Part shown: positions 16,321 through 29,268 of the stretch, piece by piece | How positions within the stretch are numbered: position 1 is the first letter of the stretch | How the letters are laid out: each line of letters opens with the position of its first letter | Assembly (NCBI GenBank): GCA_022508425.1 | Contig: JAFLVF010000005.1 | Span: forward strand, 1-46,028 | Origin: Clostridiales bacterium | Lineage (GTDB): Bacteria > Bacillota > Clostridia > Christensenellales > Pumilibacteraceae | DNA length: 46,028 nt | Reading direction: 5' to 3' | Translations under genes and position numbers: made by a program | The notes under the pieces: model-generated | Databases searched by the model: none | What the model saw: the letters and a program-made list of their open reading frames with translations, nothing else | What the model was told of the DNA's origin: nothing

Positions 16321-18516
16321 TTAACTTAGGTCATTAGGGTTAATTTCCGTAAAACACGTCACCTGCGGAAACTTCTCCGCCACTTCGTCTGCGACGCCGT
16401 AAACAATTCGCCTTATGTCGCTTTTCACACGCACTCGCATAAGTACTTGCATACGGTATTTTGTCTGAATGCGCTTTTTCGGCGAGCGCATAGCGCTTAG
16501 GTATACGAAGTCGTCCGACCGCGTTGCCGCTACCGCGCGTATTCTATCGGTAGCGAGCTTTGTCGCGTCGAGCGCTTTCCCCTCGTCTTCGCAACTGATG
16601 AGCAGCCGTAAAATATCGGTAAACGGCGGAAACGATGTAGTCTGCAAAAGATTGATTTCTTTTTTGTAAAAGCCCTCGTAATCATACGCCGTTGCGTATC
16701 TGTACACATAATGATTGGGCGTATATGTCTGCAAAATAACCTTGCCCGGCTTGATATCGCGCCCGGCACGCCCGGCGACCTGGGTAATGAGCTGAAACGT
16801 ACGCTCCACCGCGCGGTAGTCCGAAAAATGTAAGCTCATATCCGCGTCGACTATTCCGACGAGAGTAACGTTAGGAAAATCGTGGCCTTTTGCCACCATT
16901 TGCGTACCGACTAATATATCGGCGTTGCCGCTTGAGAACTCGCCGAGTATGCGCATGTGCGCGTCCTTTGTACGAGTAGTGTCGTTGTCCATGCGCATAA
17001 TGCGCACCGACGGGAAAATCTTCTTTAGCTCTTCTACGACTCGCTCCGTGCCCATATACCCTTGCTTGATATGCGGGCTCTTGCACTGCGGACACAAATC
17101 GAGCATTGCGTACCGTCGCTGGCAATAGTGACATTTAAGTACATTTTCTTCCTTGTGATATACGAGCGAAACGTCGCAATCGTCGCACTTGGCAACGTAA
17201 CCGCATTTTCTGCACATTACGTACGAGCTATAGCCGCGACGGTTGAGGAATATTATTGCCTGATTGCCCGATTTCAAGCACTCGTCAAGCTCTGTAATCA
17301 GCCTTGACGAAAACATTCCGTTATTGCCGAACGCCGCCTCGTCGCACATATTGACAATTTCGATTTTGGGCAACTCGCGCTTATTTATTCTGTTTGGCAT
17401 GGAAACAAGCGAATACTCGCCGCGTTCTGCGTTGTAAAAACTTTCTACCGACGGCGTCGCCGAGCCCATCACAATCTTGGCGCCGTTGTAATTTGCCCTA
17501 AATAAGGCGACCTCGCGCGTAATATAGCGCGGATTGGACTCCGAAACATACGAAGTATCGTGCTCTTCGTCAATAACAATCAGCCCGATGTTGTCGAGCG
17601 GCGCGAATATCGCCGACCGCGCCCCTACCGCTACGTGGGCGCTACCCGTCAGCAATCTGCGCCATTCGTCAAACCTTTCGCCGTCGGACAGCCCCGAATG
17701 CAACAGCGCTACTTCGTCGCCGAACCGCGCTCTGAATATTCGCATGACCTGCGGTGTCAAAGAAATTTCGGGGACAAGCATGATTGCAGATTTGCCGCTC
17801 CAAAGCACGCGCTCTATACAGTCAAGGTATACTTCGGTCTTTCCGCTGCCGGTAACGCCAAACAGCAACGTCGGTTTGTCTGACGAAAGAATATGATCGG
17901 CGGCGGCCTGCTGATCCGGAGTCAAAGTGATTTCTTTATCCTTCTTGACGACTCGCGAGAACGGTGTGCGCAACACCTCTGCCTGCCTGGTCAAAAACAC
18001 ACCGCGACATACCAGATTGCGAACGGCGGCGGCGGAAAAGTTTGCATTGAGATAGCTCTGCTCGACTTCGCCCTCACCTAAAACATACTCGTATACCTCT
18101 GCCTGAGAGTGCGCACTCTTTTTTATAAACAGGCTCGGGTCCTGATCCAAATATTCGGGATTTATGTAAACAAATGTTTTTTCAAGCTTCTTTATTCGAC
18201 CGCCGCGCATCTTGGACGGCAGAAACAGCCTAAACACGTCGATCTTGCGCAAATGAAAGCGCTCGGTCATGAAGTCGCAAAGCTTCAAAAACTCTTCCGA
18301 TATAATCGGCCTGTCGTCAATTACTTCGACGATTGCTTTGAGCTTGTCGGGCGGACAGTCGCTCGTATCGGACAATGCAATCACATACCCTTCGACATCC
18401 TGTCGCCCAAATGGAACGAGCACTCGCGAGCCTATCTCCGCACCGTCAACCGTCTCGTAATCGAACACTCTGTCGACCTCGCTTGCGGAAATATCAACAA
18501 TCACTTTCGCTATCAT
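16321..18516 (-). CDS. priA: Primosomal replication restart helicase PriA
   Basis: 3'-5' DNA helicase that reloads the replisome at stalled forks. At 731 residues it is full length. It shows the N-terminal 3'-DNA-binding domain (IVDISASEVDRVFDY at 6-20), Walker A GVTGSGKT (220-227), DEEH box (316-319) and a zinc region near 430-475 with four CxxC pairs (CRKC, CDDC, CHYC, CPQC). Helicase motifs V and VI (GTQMVAKGHDFP, QVAGRAGR) follow. Its ATG overlaps the coaBC stop codon as ATGA, indicating coupling. Confidence 0.97.
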   Translation of the reverse strand: MIAKVIVDISASEVDRVFDYETVDGAEIGSRVLVPFGRQDVEGYVIALSDTSDCPPDKLKAIVEVIDDRPIISEEFLKLCDFMTERFHLRKIDVFRLFLPSKMRGGRIKKLEKTFVYINPEYLDQDPSLFIKKSAHSQAEVYEYVLGEGEVEQSYLNANFSAAAVRNLVCRGVFLTRQAEVLRTPFSRVVKKDKEITLTPDQQAAADHILSSDKPTLLFGVTGSGKTEVYLDCIERVLWSGKSAIMLVPEISLTPQVMRIFRARFGDEVALLHSGLSDGERFDEWRRLLTGSAHVAVGARSAIFAPLDNIGLIVIDEEHDTSYVSESNPRYITREVALFRANYNGAKIVMGSATPSVESFYNAERGEYSLVSMPNRINKRELPKIEIVNMCDEAAFGNNGMFSSRLITELDECLKSGNQAIIFLNRRGYSSYVMCRKCGYVAKCDDCDVSLVYHKEENVLKCHYCQRRYAMLDLCPQCKSPHIKQGYMGTERVVEELKKIFPSVRIMRMDNDTTRTKDAHMRILGEFSSGNADILVGTQMVAKGHDFPNVTLVGIVDADMSLHFSDYRAVERTFQLITQVAGRAGRDIKPGKVILQTYTPNHYVYRYATAYDYEGFYKKEINLLQTTSFPPFTDILRLLISCEDEGKALDATKLATDRIRAVAATRSDDFVYLSAMRSPKKRIQTKYRMQVLMRVRVKSDIRRIVYGVADEVAEKFPQVTCFTEINPNDLS

Positions 18517-19700
18517 AACGACAAAATCTTGTCCAATATCTCGTCGGCAAGCGCGCGCTTGCTCATAATCTGCTTTCGCTCCGCTTTGTCCTCTGTAATT
18601 AACGTAACGATGTTCGTATCTACGTCAAATCCCGCGCCGACTTCCGTGACGTTGTTTAGTACGGCAAGATCGGCGTTTTTCGCCTTGAGTTTACCGAGCG
18701 CGTTATCATCGCAGTTCTCGGTCTCGGCAGCGAAAATCACGAGCTTTGCCTTACCCTTATGCGCCCCTGCCCACGCCGCGCAATCGGGCGCTTTATCCAA
18801 TTCCAAGCTAAGCTTGTCGCTTTTGATTTTGTTTGCGTTTTTCTTAACGGTATAATCGCACGGCGCGGCCGCCATGACCGTTATATCCGCGTCGCCGAAA
18901 TTGTCCTTGACCGCGGAAAAAAGTTCTTCCGTCGTAGTGACGGCAACGCTCTTCCACGCGACATTTGGCACGAGAGATTTATCCGTAAAGCCGTGAATAT
19001 ATATTACTTTTGCACCGCGCGAATACGCGGCCTCGGCAATTGCATAACCCATCTTTCCGCTCGAACGATTGGAAAGAAATCTAACCGGATCGATATCCAC
19101 ACGCGTCGCGCCCGACGTGACTAGAACTGTTTTCCCGTCAAGATCGTTTTTTTTACCGAAAAGCTTATTTATTTCGTCAACCAGCGTTTGAGCTTCCGCC
19201 ATGCGACCGGCACCGCTGTCGCCGCAGGCAAGCCGCCCCTGCTCGCCGAACACAATGCCGAATCCACGGCTTTTCAACACTTCGAGGTTGTGCACCGTAG
19301 CCTTATTCTCGAGCATAGCCGTATTCATAGCCGGAGCAACAATTATCGGACAGCGGCAAGCAAGCATTGTAGTTGTCAAAAAGTCATCCGCAATCCCGCA
19401 CGCCAGCTTGGCTAAGACATTGGCTGTGGCGGGCGCTATTATTGCCGCGTCCGCGCTCTTGGCGAGCGAAACGTGCTCGATCTCCCACTGAAAATCGCGG
19501 TCGAACATATCGACTACGACGCGGTTGCCGCTAAGCGTTTCAAAAGTCAACGGCGAAACGAACTCGGTAGCATTTTTTGTCATAACGACATGCACCCTCG
19601 CACCGCTTTTTACAAGCGAAGACACGAGCGTGCATGTTTTGTAAGCGGCTATGCCGCCGCTTACGCCTACGAGTATTGTTTTGCCGTCAAGCGCGTTCAA
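18513..19700 (-). CDS. coaBC: Bifunctional phosphopantothenoylcysteine decarboxylase/phosphopantothenate-cysteine ligase
   Basis: Catalyses two middle steps of coenzyme A synthesis. The N-terminal CoaC half is an FMN-dependent decarboxylase with IEHVSL (catalytic His), PAMNTAM and the cysteine-containing LACGDSGAGRM clamp. The C-terminal CoaB half has the NRSSGKMGYAIAEAA ligase motif and KIKSDKL. The 395-residue length matches the fused bacterial enzyme. It starts 2 bp after rpoZ and overlaps priA by 4 bp. coaD, encoding the next step but one of the pathway, is in the same window at 27682. Confidence 0.96.
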   Translation of the reverse strand: MNALDGKTILVGVSGGIAAYKTCTLVSSLVKSGARVHVVMTKNATEFVSPLTFETLSGNRVVVDMFDRDFQWEIEHVSLAKSADAAIIAPATANVLAKLACGIADDFLTTTMLACRCPIIVAPAMNTAMLENKATVHNLEVLKSRGFGIVFGEQGRLACGDSGAGRMAEAQTLVDEINKLFGKKNDLDGKTVLVTSGATRVDIDPVRFLSNRSSGKMGYAIAEAAYSRGAKVIYIHGFTDKSLVPNVAWKSVAVTTTEELFSAVKDNFGDADITVMAAAPCDYTVKKNANKIKSDKLSLELDKAPDCAAWAGAHKGKAKLVIFAAETENCDDNALGKLKAKNADLAVLNNVTEVGAGFDVDTNIVTLITEDKAERKQIMSKRALADEILDKILSL

Positions 19701-19702
19701 TA

Positions 19703-19900
19703 TCAGCCCTCGTCGACACCCTCTACCTTGCCCTCGACGACCTCTTTGGCGGCGAGCGAAACGGCGCTGATGTTCTCTTGCTCGAGATAGTCTGCGCGCT
19801 TTTCCATGAGTGTGCGTGCACGCTTGGACAAAAGTCCTACCGCCGCATACTTGTTACCTACTGTTTCGACAATCTTGTCAATAGGCGGATCGATTAACAT
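19703..19900 (-). CDS. rpoZ: RNA polymerase omega subunit
   Basis: Small RNA polymerase assembly subunit. The 65-residue protein starts MLIDPPIDKIVETVGNKYAA, the classic omega N-terminus that contacts the beta-prime subunit, and has SLAAKEVVEGKV near the end. The ATG at 19900 has a TTGAGGTG ribosome binding site. It lies 48 bp after gmk, the largest gap in this part of the operon, and 2 bp before coaBC; gmk-rpoZ-coaBC is a widely conserved order. Confidence 0.95.
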   Translation of the reverse strand: MLIDPPIDKIVETVGNKYAAVGLLSKRARTLMEKRADYLEQENISAVSLAAKEVVEGKVEGVDEG

Positions 19901-19948
19901 ATTTACACCTCAAAAAAAGTTTATTACAGAATAATTAGCTGTCGATTG

Positions 19949-20554
19949 TCAGCTGTCAAGCAGCTTTTTGATAGTGCCGACATTGTGCTTGATACGGCAT
20001 TTTTCGGCAGTTATGATATCTAAAACCTCGGCGACAGCCTGCTCAAGCTCTTCGTTAAACACTATGTAGTCGAACATTTCGTATTTGGAGAGCTCATGCC
20101 GTGCCGCGTTAAGCCGAAGTTTCATAGAGTCCGACGTCTCCGAATGGCGCTCGACAAGCCGCTTCTCGAGAGTATCGAAATCTTTGGTCATTACAAAAAT
20201 CAGCACGGCGTCGGGGTACTTTTTCTTGATAGACCGCGCACCGTGGACATCCACTTCGAACAGAACGTCATGGCCCTTGTCAAGCTTCTCGAACACAGGT
20301 TTTTTGGGCGTACCATAATGATTTTCGTAGACGGACGCAGTTTCCAAAAATTCGTCGGCGGCTATCATTTGCTGATACTCTTCGAGCGTGCGGAAATAAT
20401 AATGCACGCCTTCGACCTCGCCCTCGCGCGGTGAGCGCGTAGTGACAGATATCGAGCCTTTAATATCTGTGCGAGACAGCACCTCTTTGCATATAGTGCC
20501 CTTGCCGGCACCCGACGGGCCCGAAATAACAACAAGCAATCCTTTGTCCATCAT
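19949..20554 (-). CDS. gmk: Guanylate kinase
   Basis: Phosphorylates GMP to GDP. The 201 residues show the P-loop GPSGAGKGT (12-20), the GMP-binding region SVTTRSPREGEVEGVHYYF (36-54) and the lid region around KRLVERHSET. The ATG at 20554 overlaps the yicC stop codon (ATGA); a second ATG follows directly at 20551. It is co-transcribed with yicC. In many Firmicutes remA lies between yicC and gmk; here nothing does. Confidence 0.97.
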   Translation of the reverse strand: MMDKGLLVVISGPSGAGKGTICKEVLSRTDIKGSISVTTRSPREGEVEGVHYYFRTLEEYQQMIAADEFLETASVYENHYGTPKKPVFEKLDKGHDVLFEVDVHGARSIKKKYPDAVLIFVMTKDFDTLEKRLVERHSETSDSMKLRLNAARHELSKYEMFDYIVFNEELEQAVAEVLDIITAEKCRIKHNVGTIKKLLDS

Positions 20555-21426
20555 TCTACGTTCCTTATCTGTTCTTTGATTTTCTCTACCTCGTTCTTCA
20601 TTGCAAGAACGTAACCTGTAAGCGTGATGTCGTTTGACTTACTGCCCATGGTATTGACCTCGCGCACCATCTCCTGCGAGATGAAATCGAGCCGTCTGCC
20701 CTGCTGCGTGTTTTCCTCGCAAATCGCCCTAAATTGCGAGATGTGAGACGAAAGCCGCTGAATCTCCTCGTTGATATCGGCCTTGTCGGCAAAGAATGCT
20801 ACCTCGCTCAATATCTTGTTCTCGTCGGGATCGATACCTTCGGTCAATTCCTTGACGCGAGCGATGAGTCCTTTCTTGTAATCCGCGACGACAAGCGGCG
20901 CACGAGATTTGGCGGAATTAAGCAGGCTCTCGAGATTGCCTACCAATTTAAGCAAATCTTTACAAATGGCTTTGCCCTCGGTGACGCGCATGGCGTCCAG
21001 CTTTTTCAACGCCTCGTCGGTGGCTTCCGCCGCAAGCGCAAGCACTGCGTCGCGGTCGTCTTCGGGCACTGTCACGCTGACAACGTCGGGCGTGCGCAAT
21101 AATGCCGTGACATTGTAATCGTCTTCTAACCTAAACTCGGCGCGAAGAGCTTTTGCGGCGTTTACGTACTCGCCGGCAAGGGCTTTGTCGACATTGACTT
21201 TCTTTGCCGACTCCGAATGATTCTCGTACAGCAAATACACGTCGACACTGCCGCGTGCGACGACCGACTTTATACGCTTTTGAACAGTATCCTCGATATA
21301 CATCAACGGTTTGGGCAATTTGCACGCGATTTCCGCAAACCTGTTGTTTACCGATTTGATTTCGACGGTAACGGTACGGTTGTCGCGTGACGCCATACCC
21401 TTGCCGTAGCCGGTCATGCTTTTCAT
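20551..21426 (-). CDS. yicC: YicC/YloC family endoribonuclease
   Basis: Member of the YicC RNase family implicated in RNA turnover. The chosen start (ATG 21426) gives 291 residues beginning MKSMTGYGKG, the family hallmark; the C-terminal signature RRLDFISQEMVREVNTMGSK is also present. A GTG two codons upstream is also possible, but the AGAGG ribosome binding site is then too close. It has its own promoter just after ligA and overlaps gmk by 4 bp. Confidence 0.94.
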   Translation of the reverse strand: MKSMTGYGKGMASRDNRTVTVEIKSVNNRFAEIACKLPKPLMYIEDTVQKRIKSVVARGSVDVYLLYENHSESAKKVNVDKALAGEYVNAAKALRAEFRLEDDYNVTALLRTPDVVSVTVPEDDRDAVLALAAEATDEALKKLDAMRVTEGKAICKDLLKLVGNLESLLNSAKSRAPLVVADYKKGLIARVKELTEGIDPDENKILSEVAFFADKADINEEIQRLSSHISQFRAICEENTQQGRRLDFISQEMVREVNTMGSKSNDITLTGYVLAMKNEVEKIKEQIRNVE

Positions 21427-21442
21427 AAACACCTCTTATAAT

Positions 21443-25621
<4,179 letters not shown>

Positions 25622-25624
25622 TTT

Positions 25625-25984
25625 TCAGCTCGTCTTAGCCCTTTCTCTGTAGTAGCGGTCCTTAAGCTCGCGGAACTTATTGGACAATTCGAGTATATAC
25701 CGTTGTTTTGCGGAAGCGTCCAACGTCGAATACACGTCGTTGTCGATGAGCTGTCCGATCGGGTTGATAGTCGCTTCGTCGCGGTCGAGCATTGCGCAGA
25801 CCTGCTTGTACATTTTCTCATCGCGACTTGTCGCAGTATCGGTAAACCGCGCATAGCTTGCTATATAACTTACGTCCGTCTTGCCGAAATCGTCTGCGTG
25901 TGCCGCCTCGAAATATCCCATTTTGAGCCGTTGTTTAGCGAGTTGAGCGCGTTTTTTCAGTTCTCCCGAACATTTATGTGCCAT
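25625..25984 (-). CDS. Hypothetical protein heading the pcrA-ligA operon
   Basis: Not recognised. Translation from the ATG at 25984, which has an AAGGAGAA ribosome binding site, gives 119 residues; the frame is open further up to 26038 but without initiation signals. The protein is soluble, rich in charged residues and predicted to be mostly helical, with an N-terminal basic helix (ELKKRAQLAKQRLK, 8-21) and a C-terminal charged helix (ELSNKFRELKDRYYRERAK). It has one Cys near the N-terminus and no obvious metal or nucleotide motif. It sits directly behind an extended -10 promoter and 3 bp before pcrA, so it may act with the helicase, but that is inference from position only. Confidence 0.75.
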   Translation of the reverse strand: MAHKCSGELKKRAQLAKQRLKMGYFEAAHADDFGKTDVSYIASYARFTDTATSRDEKMYKQVCAMLDRDEATINPIGQLIDNDVYSTLDASAKQRYILELSNKFRELKDRYYRERAKTS

Positions 25985-26014
25985 TATATTTCTCCTTGAT
26001 ATTGTGTCAAAAAG

Positions 26015-26023
26015 ATTATAGCA
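26015..26023 (-). promoter_or_regulatory. Extended -10 promoter of the orphan-pcrA-ligA operon
   Basis: Minus strand TGC followed by a perfect -10 TATAAT (26015-26020). No good -35 lies at 17 bp, which fits an extended -10 promoter. The leader to the ATG at 25984 would be about 24 nt. Confidence 0.7.
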
Positions 26024-26106
26024 CACTCTTATGCTCAAAACTTACTAAGGCGCAAAATCGACAAAAACGGATATTTTAAGACCTTTTTCTCAAAATATCA
26101 GCGACA

Positions 26107-26128
26107 AAACGCCGAAAATCAGGCGTTT
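26107..26128 (-). terminator. Probable terminator overlapping the aroG stop codon
   Basis: Minus strand AAACGCC (26122-26128) pairs with GGCGTTT (26107-26113) around an 8-nt loop; the stop codon TGA of the DAHP synthase gene (26119-26121) forms the first three loop bases. TTG and mixed bases follow instead of a long T-run, so strength is uncertain. Confidence 0.6.
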
Positions 26129-27153
26129 ATTCGGTCGGCGGCACGGTAAATCAGGTCTTCGGTCTTGGCTATACCCAAGCAACCGTCGGTAATAGACCGA
26201 CCGTAAACGCCGCCGTTGGGGGGTTGATTGCCGTCTTCGATATAACTCTCCACCAAAAAGCCTTTGACTATACTGTCAAAGTCATCCGATTCATGAGTAT
26301 TGTTGAGCACTTCTTTGATTATGCGCGGCTGCTCAAACGGGCGCTTGCCGCTGTTTGAATGGTTGGTGTCTATTATCGCGGCGGGGTTTTTCAGGCCCTG
26401 CTCGGCATACATATCCCTAAGCTTCATAATGTCCTCATAGTGATAATTGGGGATATTATTGCCGTATACGTCAACCGCGCCGCGGAGCACGGCGTGCGCC
26501 AAAGCGTTGCCATACGTCTTGACTTGAACGTTACCGTACTTGAATTCGTTGGGTATTTGAACGGCGTATATGGAATTGAGAAGAACAGGCAAACTCCCGT
26601 TCATTGGGTTTTTGACTCCTACGGGCACGTCTATCCCGCTCGCCACAAGCCTGTGCATCTGATTCTCGGCAGAACGTGCACCGACCGCAATATAGCCGAG
26701 CACGTCGGAAATATAGTCGAGATTGTCGGGATACAGCATCTCGTCGGCGGCAAAAAGCCCGCTCTCTTTGATTACACGAATGTGCATCTTCCTCAGCGCG
26801 AGTATGCCGCCTTGAATATCGGTGACGGTCTTGTGCGGATCGGGACTGTGGAACATGCCCTTGTACCCCTCGCCGCGCGTCCTCGGCTTGTTTGTATATA
26901 CGCGTACTACTATATATATTTTGTCCTTGACCTTTTCTGCAATGCGCGACAGACGGCACGCGTAATCACATACCGCGTCTTCGTTGTCGGCAGAGCACGG
27001 TCCGACTATAAACAGCTTGCGCTTGTCCTTGCCGGTAATGATATCGGCAATCTGTCTCTCGGCATCGGCTTTTCTGTCCTTGAGCTCTTGCGGAAACGGC
27101 TCGAGCTCACGCACCTTTTCGGCGCTCATGATAGGCTTTATGATTTCAAACAT
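26119..27153 (-). CDS. 3-deoxy-7-phosphoheptulonate (DAHP) synthase, class I AroG-type
   Basis: First enzyme of the shikimate pathway, condensing phosphoenolpyruvate with erythrose 4-phosphate. At 344 residues it is close to E. coli AroF/G/H (~350), and shows their signatures: GPCSADNEDAV near residue 51, RVYTNKPRTRGEGYKGM near 83, GARSAENQMHR near 150, GVKNPMNGS near 175, and the metal/active-site stretch DTNHSNSGKRPFEQ near 257. The ATG at 27153 has a CGGAGA ribosome binding site and lies 32 bp after the coiled-coil gene. It ends in a hairpin and is therefore the last gene of its unit. No other aromatic biosynthesis gene is nearby. Which amino acid inhibits it cannot be told. Confidence 0.94.
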   Translation of the reverse strand: MFEIIKPIMSAEKVRELEPFPQELKDRKADAERQIADIITGKDKRKLFIVGPCSADNEDAVCDYACRLSRIAEKVKDKIYIVVRVYTNKPRTRGEGYKGMFHSPDPHKTVTDIQGGILALRKMHIRVIKESGLFAADEMLYPDNLDYISDVLGYIAVGARSAENQMHRLVASGIDVPVGVKNPMNGSLPVLLNSIYAVQIPNEFKYGNVQVKTYGNALAHAVLRGAVDVYGNNIPNYHYEDIMKLRDMYAEQGLKNPAAIIDTNHSNSGKRPFEQPRIIKEVLNNTHESDDFDSIVKGFLVESYIEDGNQPPNGGVYGRSITDGCLGIAKTEDLIYRAADRINA

Positions 27154-27185
27154 GTCTTCTCCGAATTGCTTTTGTACATGTAATT

Positions 27186-27653
27186 CTATTTGTTGCCGTC
27201 GTTAGTTAGCGCAACGCGAAGCTCTTCTCTGTTTGTGCGAATTACAGACAGCGTAGACAGCAAAAATTGCTCCATATCCTTGAACATATTGTCAAGATGG
27301 AGTTTTGTGCGCATTGTCAAATTATCGCATTGCGCGTACGCATTTTCGATAATCTGCTTGGCCTGCATCTGTGCCGTCTTGACGGCCTCCGATTCCGACG
27401 CCAATCGGTTAGCCTTCTCCTCGGCGGCACGAATCGTGTTCTTTGCCACAACGTCGGCATTGGCGAGAATTTCTTTGCGCTTTTGATGAATATATTCCGC
27501 CTCGTCGAGCGCTTCGGGAATCATGCGTGCCAACTTCTCGCAAAGTTCGCTGCAATGTTCGATATTGACTTTCTTGGAAAAAACGCCGCGCGGTTCGGCC
27601 AGCTTTTGTCTAAGCTCTTCCAATGTCTCTAAAATCTCATTGTTCTGTTGCAT
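27186..27653 (-). CDS. Coiled-coil protein of unknown function downstream of coaD
   Basis: Translation from the ATG at 27653, preceded by CGGAGATAA, gives 155 residues; the frame is open to 27803 but that extension runs through coaD on the same strand. Almost the whole protein is predicted helical with heptad-like spacing, rich in Ala, Glu and Lys (for example AAEEKANRLASESEAVKTAQ near residues 75-94), resembling the stalk-type coiled coils of ATP synthase b subunits or DivIVA-like proteins. No membrane segment or N-terminal DivIVA motif is evident. Its position between coaD and the DAHP synthase suggests only co-expression; function unknown. Confidence 0.8.
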   Translation of the reverse strand: MQQNNEILETLEELRQKLAEPRGVFSKKVNIEHCSELCEKLARMIPEALDEAEYIHQKRKEILANADVVAKNTIRAAEEKANRLASESEAVKTAQMQAKQIIENAYAQCDNLTMRTKLHLDNMFKDMEQFLLSTLSVIRTNREELRVALTNDGNK

Positions 27654-27681
27654 ACCGATTATCTCCGAAAATACTGATTTA

Positions 27682-28170
27682 TTAGCCGTTGGTTTTTCCG
27701 TAAACGGTGCGAATGTATTCTTCCGTATTGTCAACAACATACCCGTCAAGCGGCGCACCGAGATTAACAAGCTGCCTGACGACCGTCGAAGAAACATGCA
27801 CAAGACTCGGCGAAGTCACAAACAACACCGAGTCGACGTTGCTAAGCGACTTATACACACCTATCAGCTCTTGCTCGTAATCAAAGTCCTTGCCGTTTCT
27901 CGCGCCGCGCACAAAAACAACGTCGCCGCCCAAGCTATCCGCGAAGTCTGTAAGCAGACCGCAAAACGGCATGACCCGGACGTTGTCGAGATTGAGATTG
28001 TCAACGGCGATTTGCGCTATTTCGGCACGTACGGATACGGGCGCGGCAACTTTAGCACAATCGTCCGCTACGGCGACGACAACATCAGAAAAGCAAGCCG
28101 AACTCCTACGCACTATATCGGCGTGTCCGGTCGTAAAAGGATCAAACGTCCCCGCAAATATCGCTCTCAT
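27682..28170 (-). CDS. coaD: Pantetheine-phosphate adenylyltransferase
   Basis: Penultimate step of coenzyme A synthesis: adenylates 4'-phosphopantetheine. The 162 residues carry the nucleotidyltransferase motif GTFDPFTTGHADI (TxGH, near residue 15) and the C-terminal VSSTVVR (near 125, ISSTxxR in relatives), plus FVRGARNGKDFDYE. Start ATG 28170 is spaced 5 bases from a perfect GGAGG; a GTG two codons upstream overlaps that site. It overlaps the 3' end of rsmD by 29 bp, a common arrangement for rsmD-coaD. Confidence 0.96.
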   Translation of the reverse strand: MRAIFAGTFDPFTTGHADIVRRSSACFSDVVVAVADDCAKVAAPVSVRAEIAQIAVDNLNLDNVRVMPFCGLLTDFADSLGGDVVFVRGARNGKDFDYEQELIGVYKSLSNVDSVLFVTSPSLVHVSSTVVRQLVNLGAPLDGYVVDNTEEYIRTVYGKTNG

Positions 28171-28708
28171 CGTCACCTCCTCTGATGATGATTTCTATGG
28201 CCGAAATACCGAAAACTCTACGGTCTATTATACAATTATCGGGAAGATTTATCAAGTCATTTTCACTACTATGTTCGATAATTATCGCACCGCCGATATT
28301 GAGCATACCGGTGGAAAAAACCTCTTTTACAGTCATTTCGCAGTACCCGCTTTTATACGGCGGATCGCAAAATATAAGATCGAACTTTTCGTCCTTCAAT
28401 ATTTTGAGCGCGCTTCTGAAATCACGCTGAATCAGCGTCACGTTTTCAACACCGATTTTATCGATGTTTTTCTTTACGTTGTCGATGTTCTTGTCCACAA
28501 ACACGCAGCTTTCCGCGCCGCGTGACAGCGCTTCTATTCCCAGCCCGCCCGTTCCGCAGAATATATCAAGGCATCTCGCGCCGTCTATCAAACCCTTGGA
28601 AGTAAGCACTGAAAAAAGACTGCCTTTTACAAGGTCTGTTGTCGGACGCACCTCGCCGCGCGGCGCCGATAATATTCTTCCTTTGTATTTACCCGAAATT
28701 ACCCTCAC
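28142..28708 (-). CDS. rsmD: 16S rRNA (guanine-966-N2)-methyltransferase RsmD
   Basis: SAM-dependent rRNA methyltransferase acting on 16S G966. Visible are the family N-terminus RVISGKYKGRILSAP, the SAM-binding motif LDIFCGTGGLGIEALSRGA and the catalytic motif DPPY (LIFCDPPYKSG). The GTG at 28708 is taken as the start because GAGGTG lies 5 bases upstream and the family sequence begins there; it overlaps the stop of the preceding gene as GTGA. The resulting 188 residues match the usual size. Confidence 0.94.
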   Translation of the reverse strand: MRVISGKYKGRILSAPRGEVRPTTDLVKGSLFSVLTSKGLIDGARCLDIFCGTGGLGIEALSRGAESCVFVDKNIDNVKKNIDKIGVENVTLIQRDFRSALKILKDEKFDLIFCDPPYKSGYCEMTVKEVFSTGMLNIGGAIIIEHSSENDLINLPDNCIIDRRVFGISAIEIIIRGGDDESDICGDV

Positions 28709-29268
28709 GAAAACACCTCTATTCCGCTTTCCGTAACGCAAATATCGAGCGCAATGTCATGCTTGTCCGCGTCGAACTCACACTTTTGGCAGTCGAATGC
28801 AAGACCGATCTTATTGCATATGCCGACTCGCCCGTCTGAAAATAACCTGTCGTAACACCCCTTACCGTAGCCTATTCTGTGTCCGTTGCCGTTATAACCG
28901 AGAATGGGCGTTACACAACAGTCGATTTTTGTCGCAGTATCGGTTTTGTCGTAGCACGAATCATCAATGTTACCGAGCTTGTCCGCAACGCTCGCACGCT
29001 TAATCAACCGCACAGGCGTTATTATTCCGTCCTTAGTCAGCGGAACGTACACCGCAACACCCTCACGCCCCATCAACTCGTCAATGAGCATCTTAGTCGA
29101 CAGTTCACTTCCCATCGAAACGTAAACGAGCACATTGCCGTAAAGGCGCGGCAAAATGTTATCCGTTGCCGCAATTTCCCGCCGCTCGCGACAATCGATA
29201 TGCTGACGGCGGAGCTTCAATATCTCGCGCAGTTTTATTTTATCGTTAGATGTATATTCGCTTTGCAC
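28705..29268 (-). CDS. 5-formyltetrahydrofolate cyclo-ligase
   Basis: Converts 5-formyl-THF to 5,10-methenyl-THF in folate recycling. The 187 residues show basic N-terminal KLREILKLRRQ, the internal FVPLTKD-like segment (VYVPLTKDG) and the signature GNGHRIGYGKGCYDR near residue 127. The start is a GTG at 29268 that overlaps the end of alr by 23 bp; no strong ribosome binding site is visible. In E. coli the family member is YgfA/Fau. Co-localisation with fmt, another folate-dependent enzyme, is at a distance and probably coincidental. Confidence 0.93.
   Translation of the reverse strand: MQSEYTSNDKIKLREILKLRRQHIDCRERREIAATDNILPRLYGNVLVYVSMGSELSTKMLIDELMGREGVAVYVPLTKDGIITPVRLIKRASVADKLGNIDDSCYDKTDTATKIDCCVTPILGYNGNGHRIGYGKGCYDRLFSDGRVGICNKIGLAFDCQKCEFDADKHDIALDICVTESGIEVFS

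Noticed and set aside
19930..19975. TTGACA near the end of gmk as a promoter for rpoZ
   Set aside because: TTGACA occurs in the last gmk codons but no acceptable -10 lies at 16-18 bp, so rpoZ is taken as part of the operon.
26359..27183. 274-codon plus-strand open frame over the DAHP synthase
   Set aside because: Fully antisense to a protein with clear active-site motifs; the amino acid content looks like reverse-frame noise.
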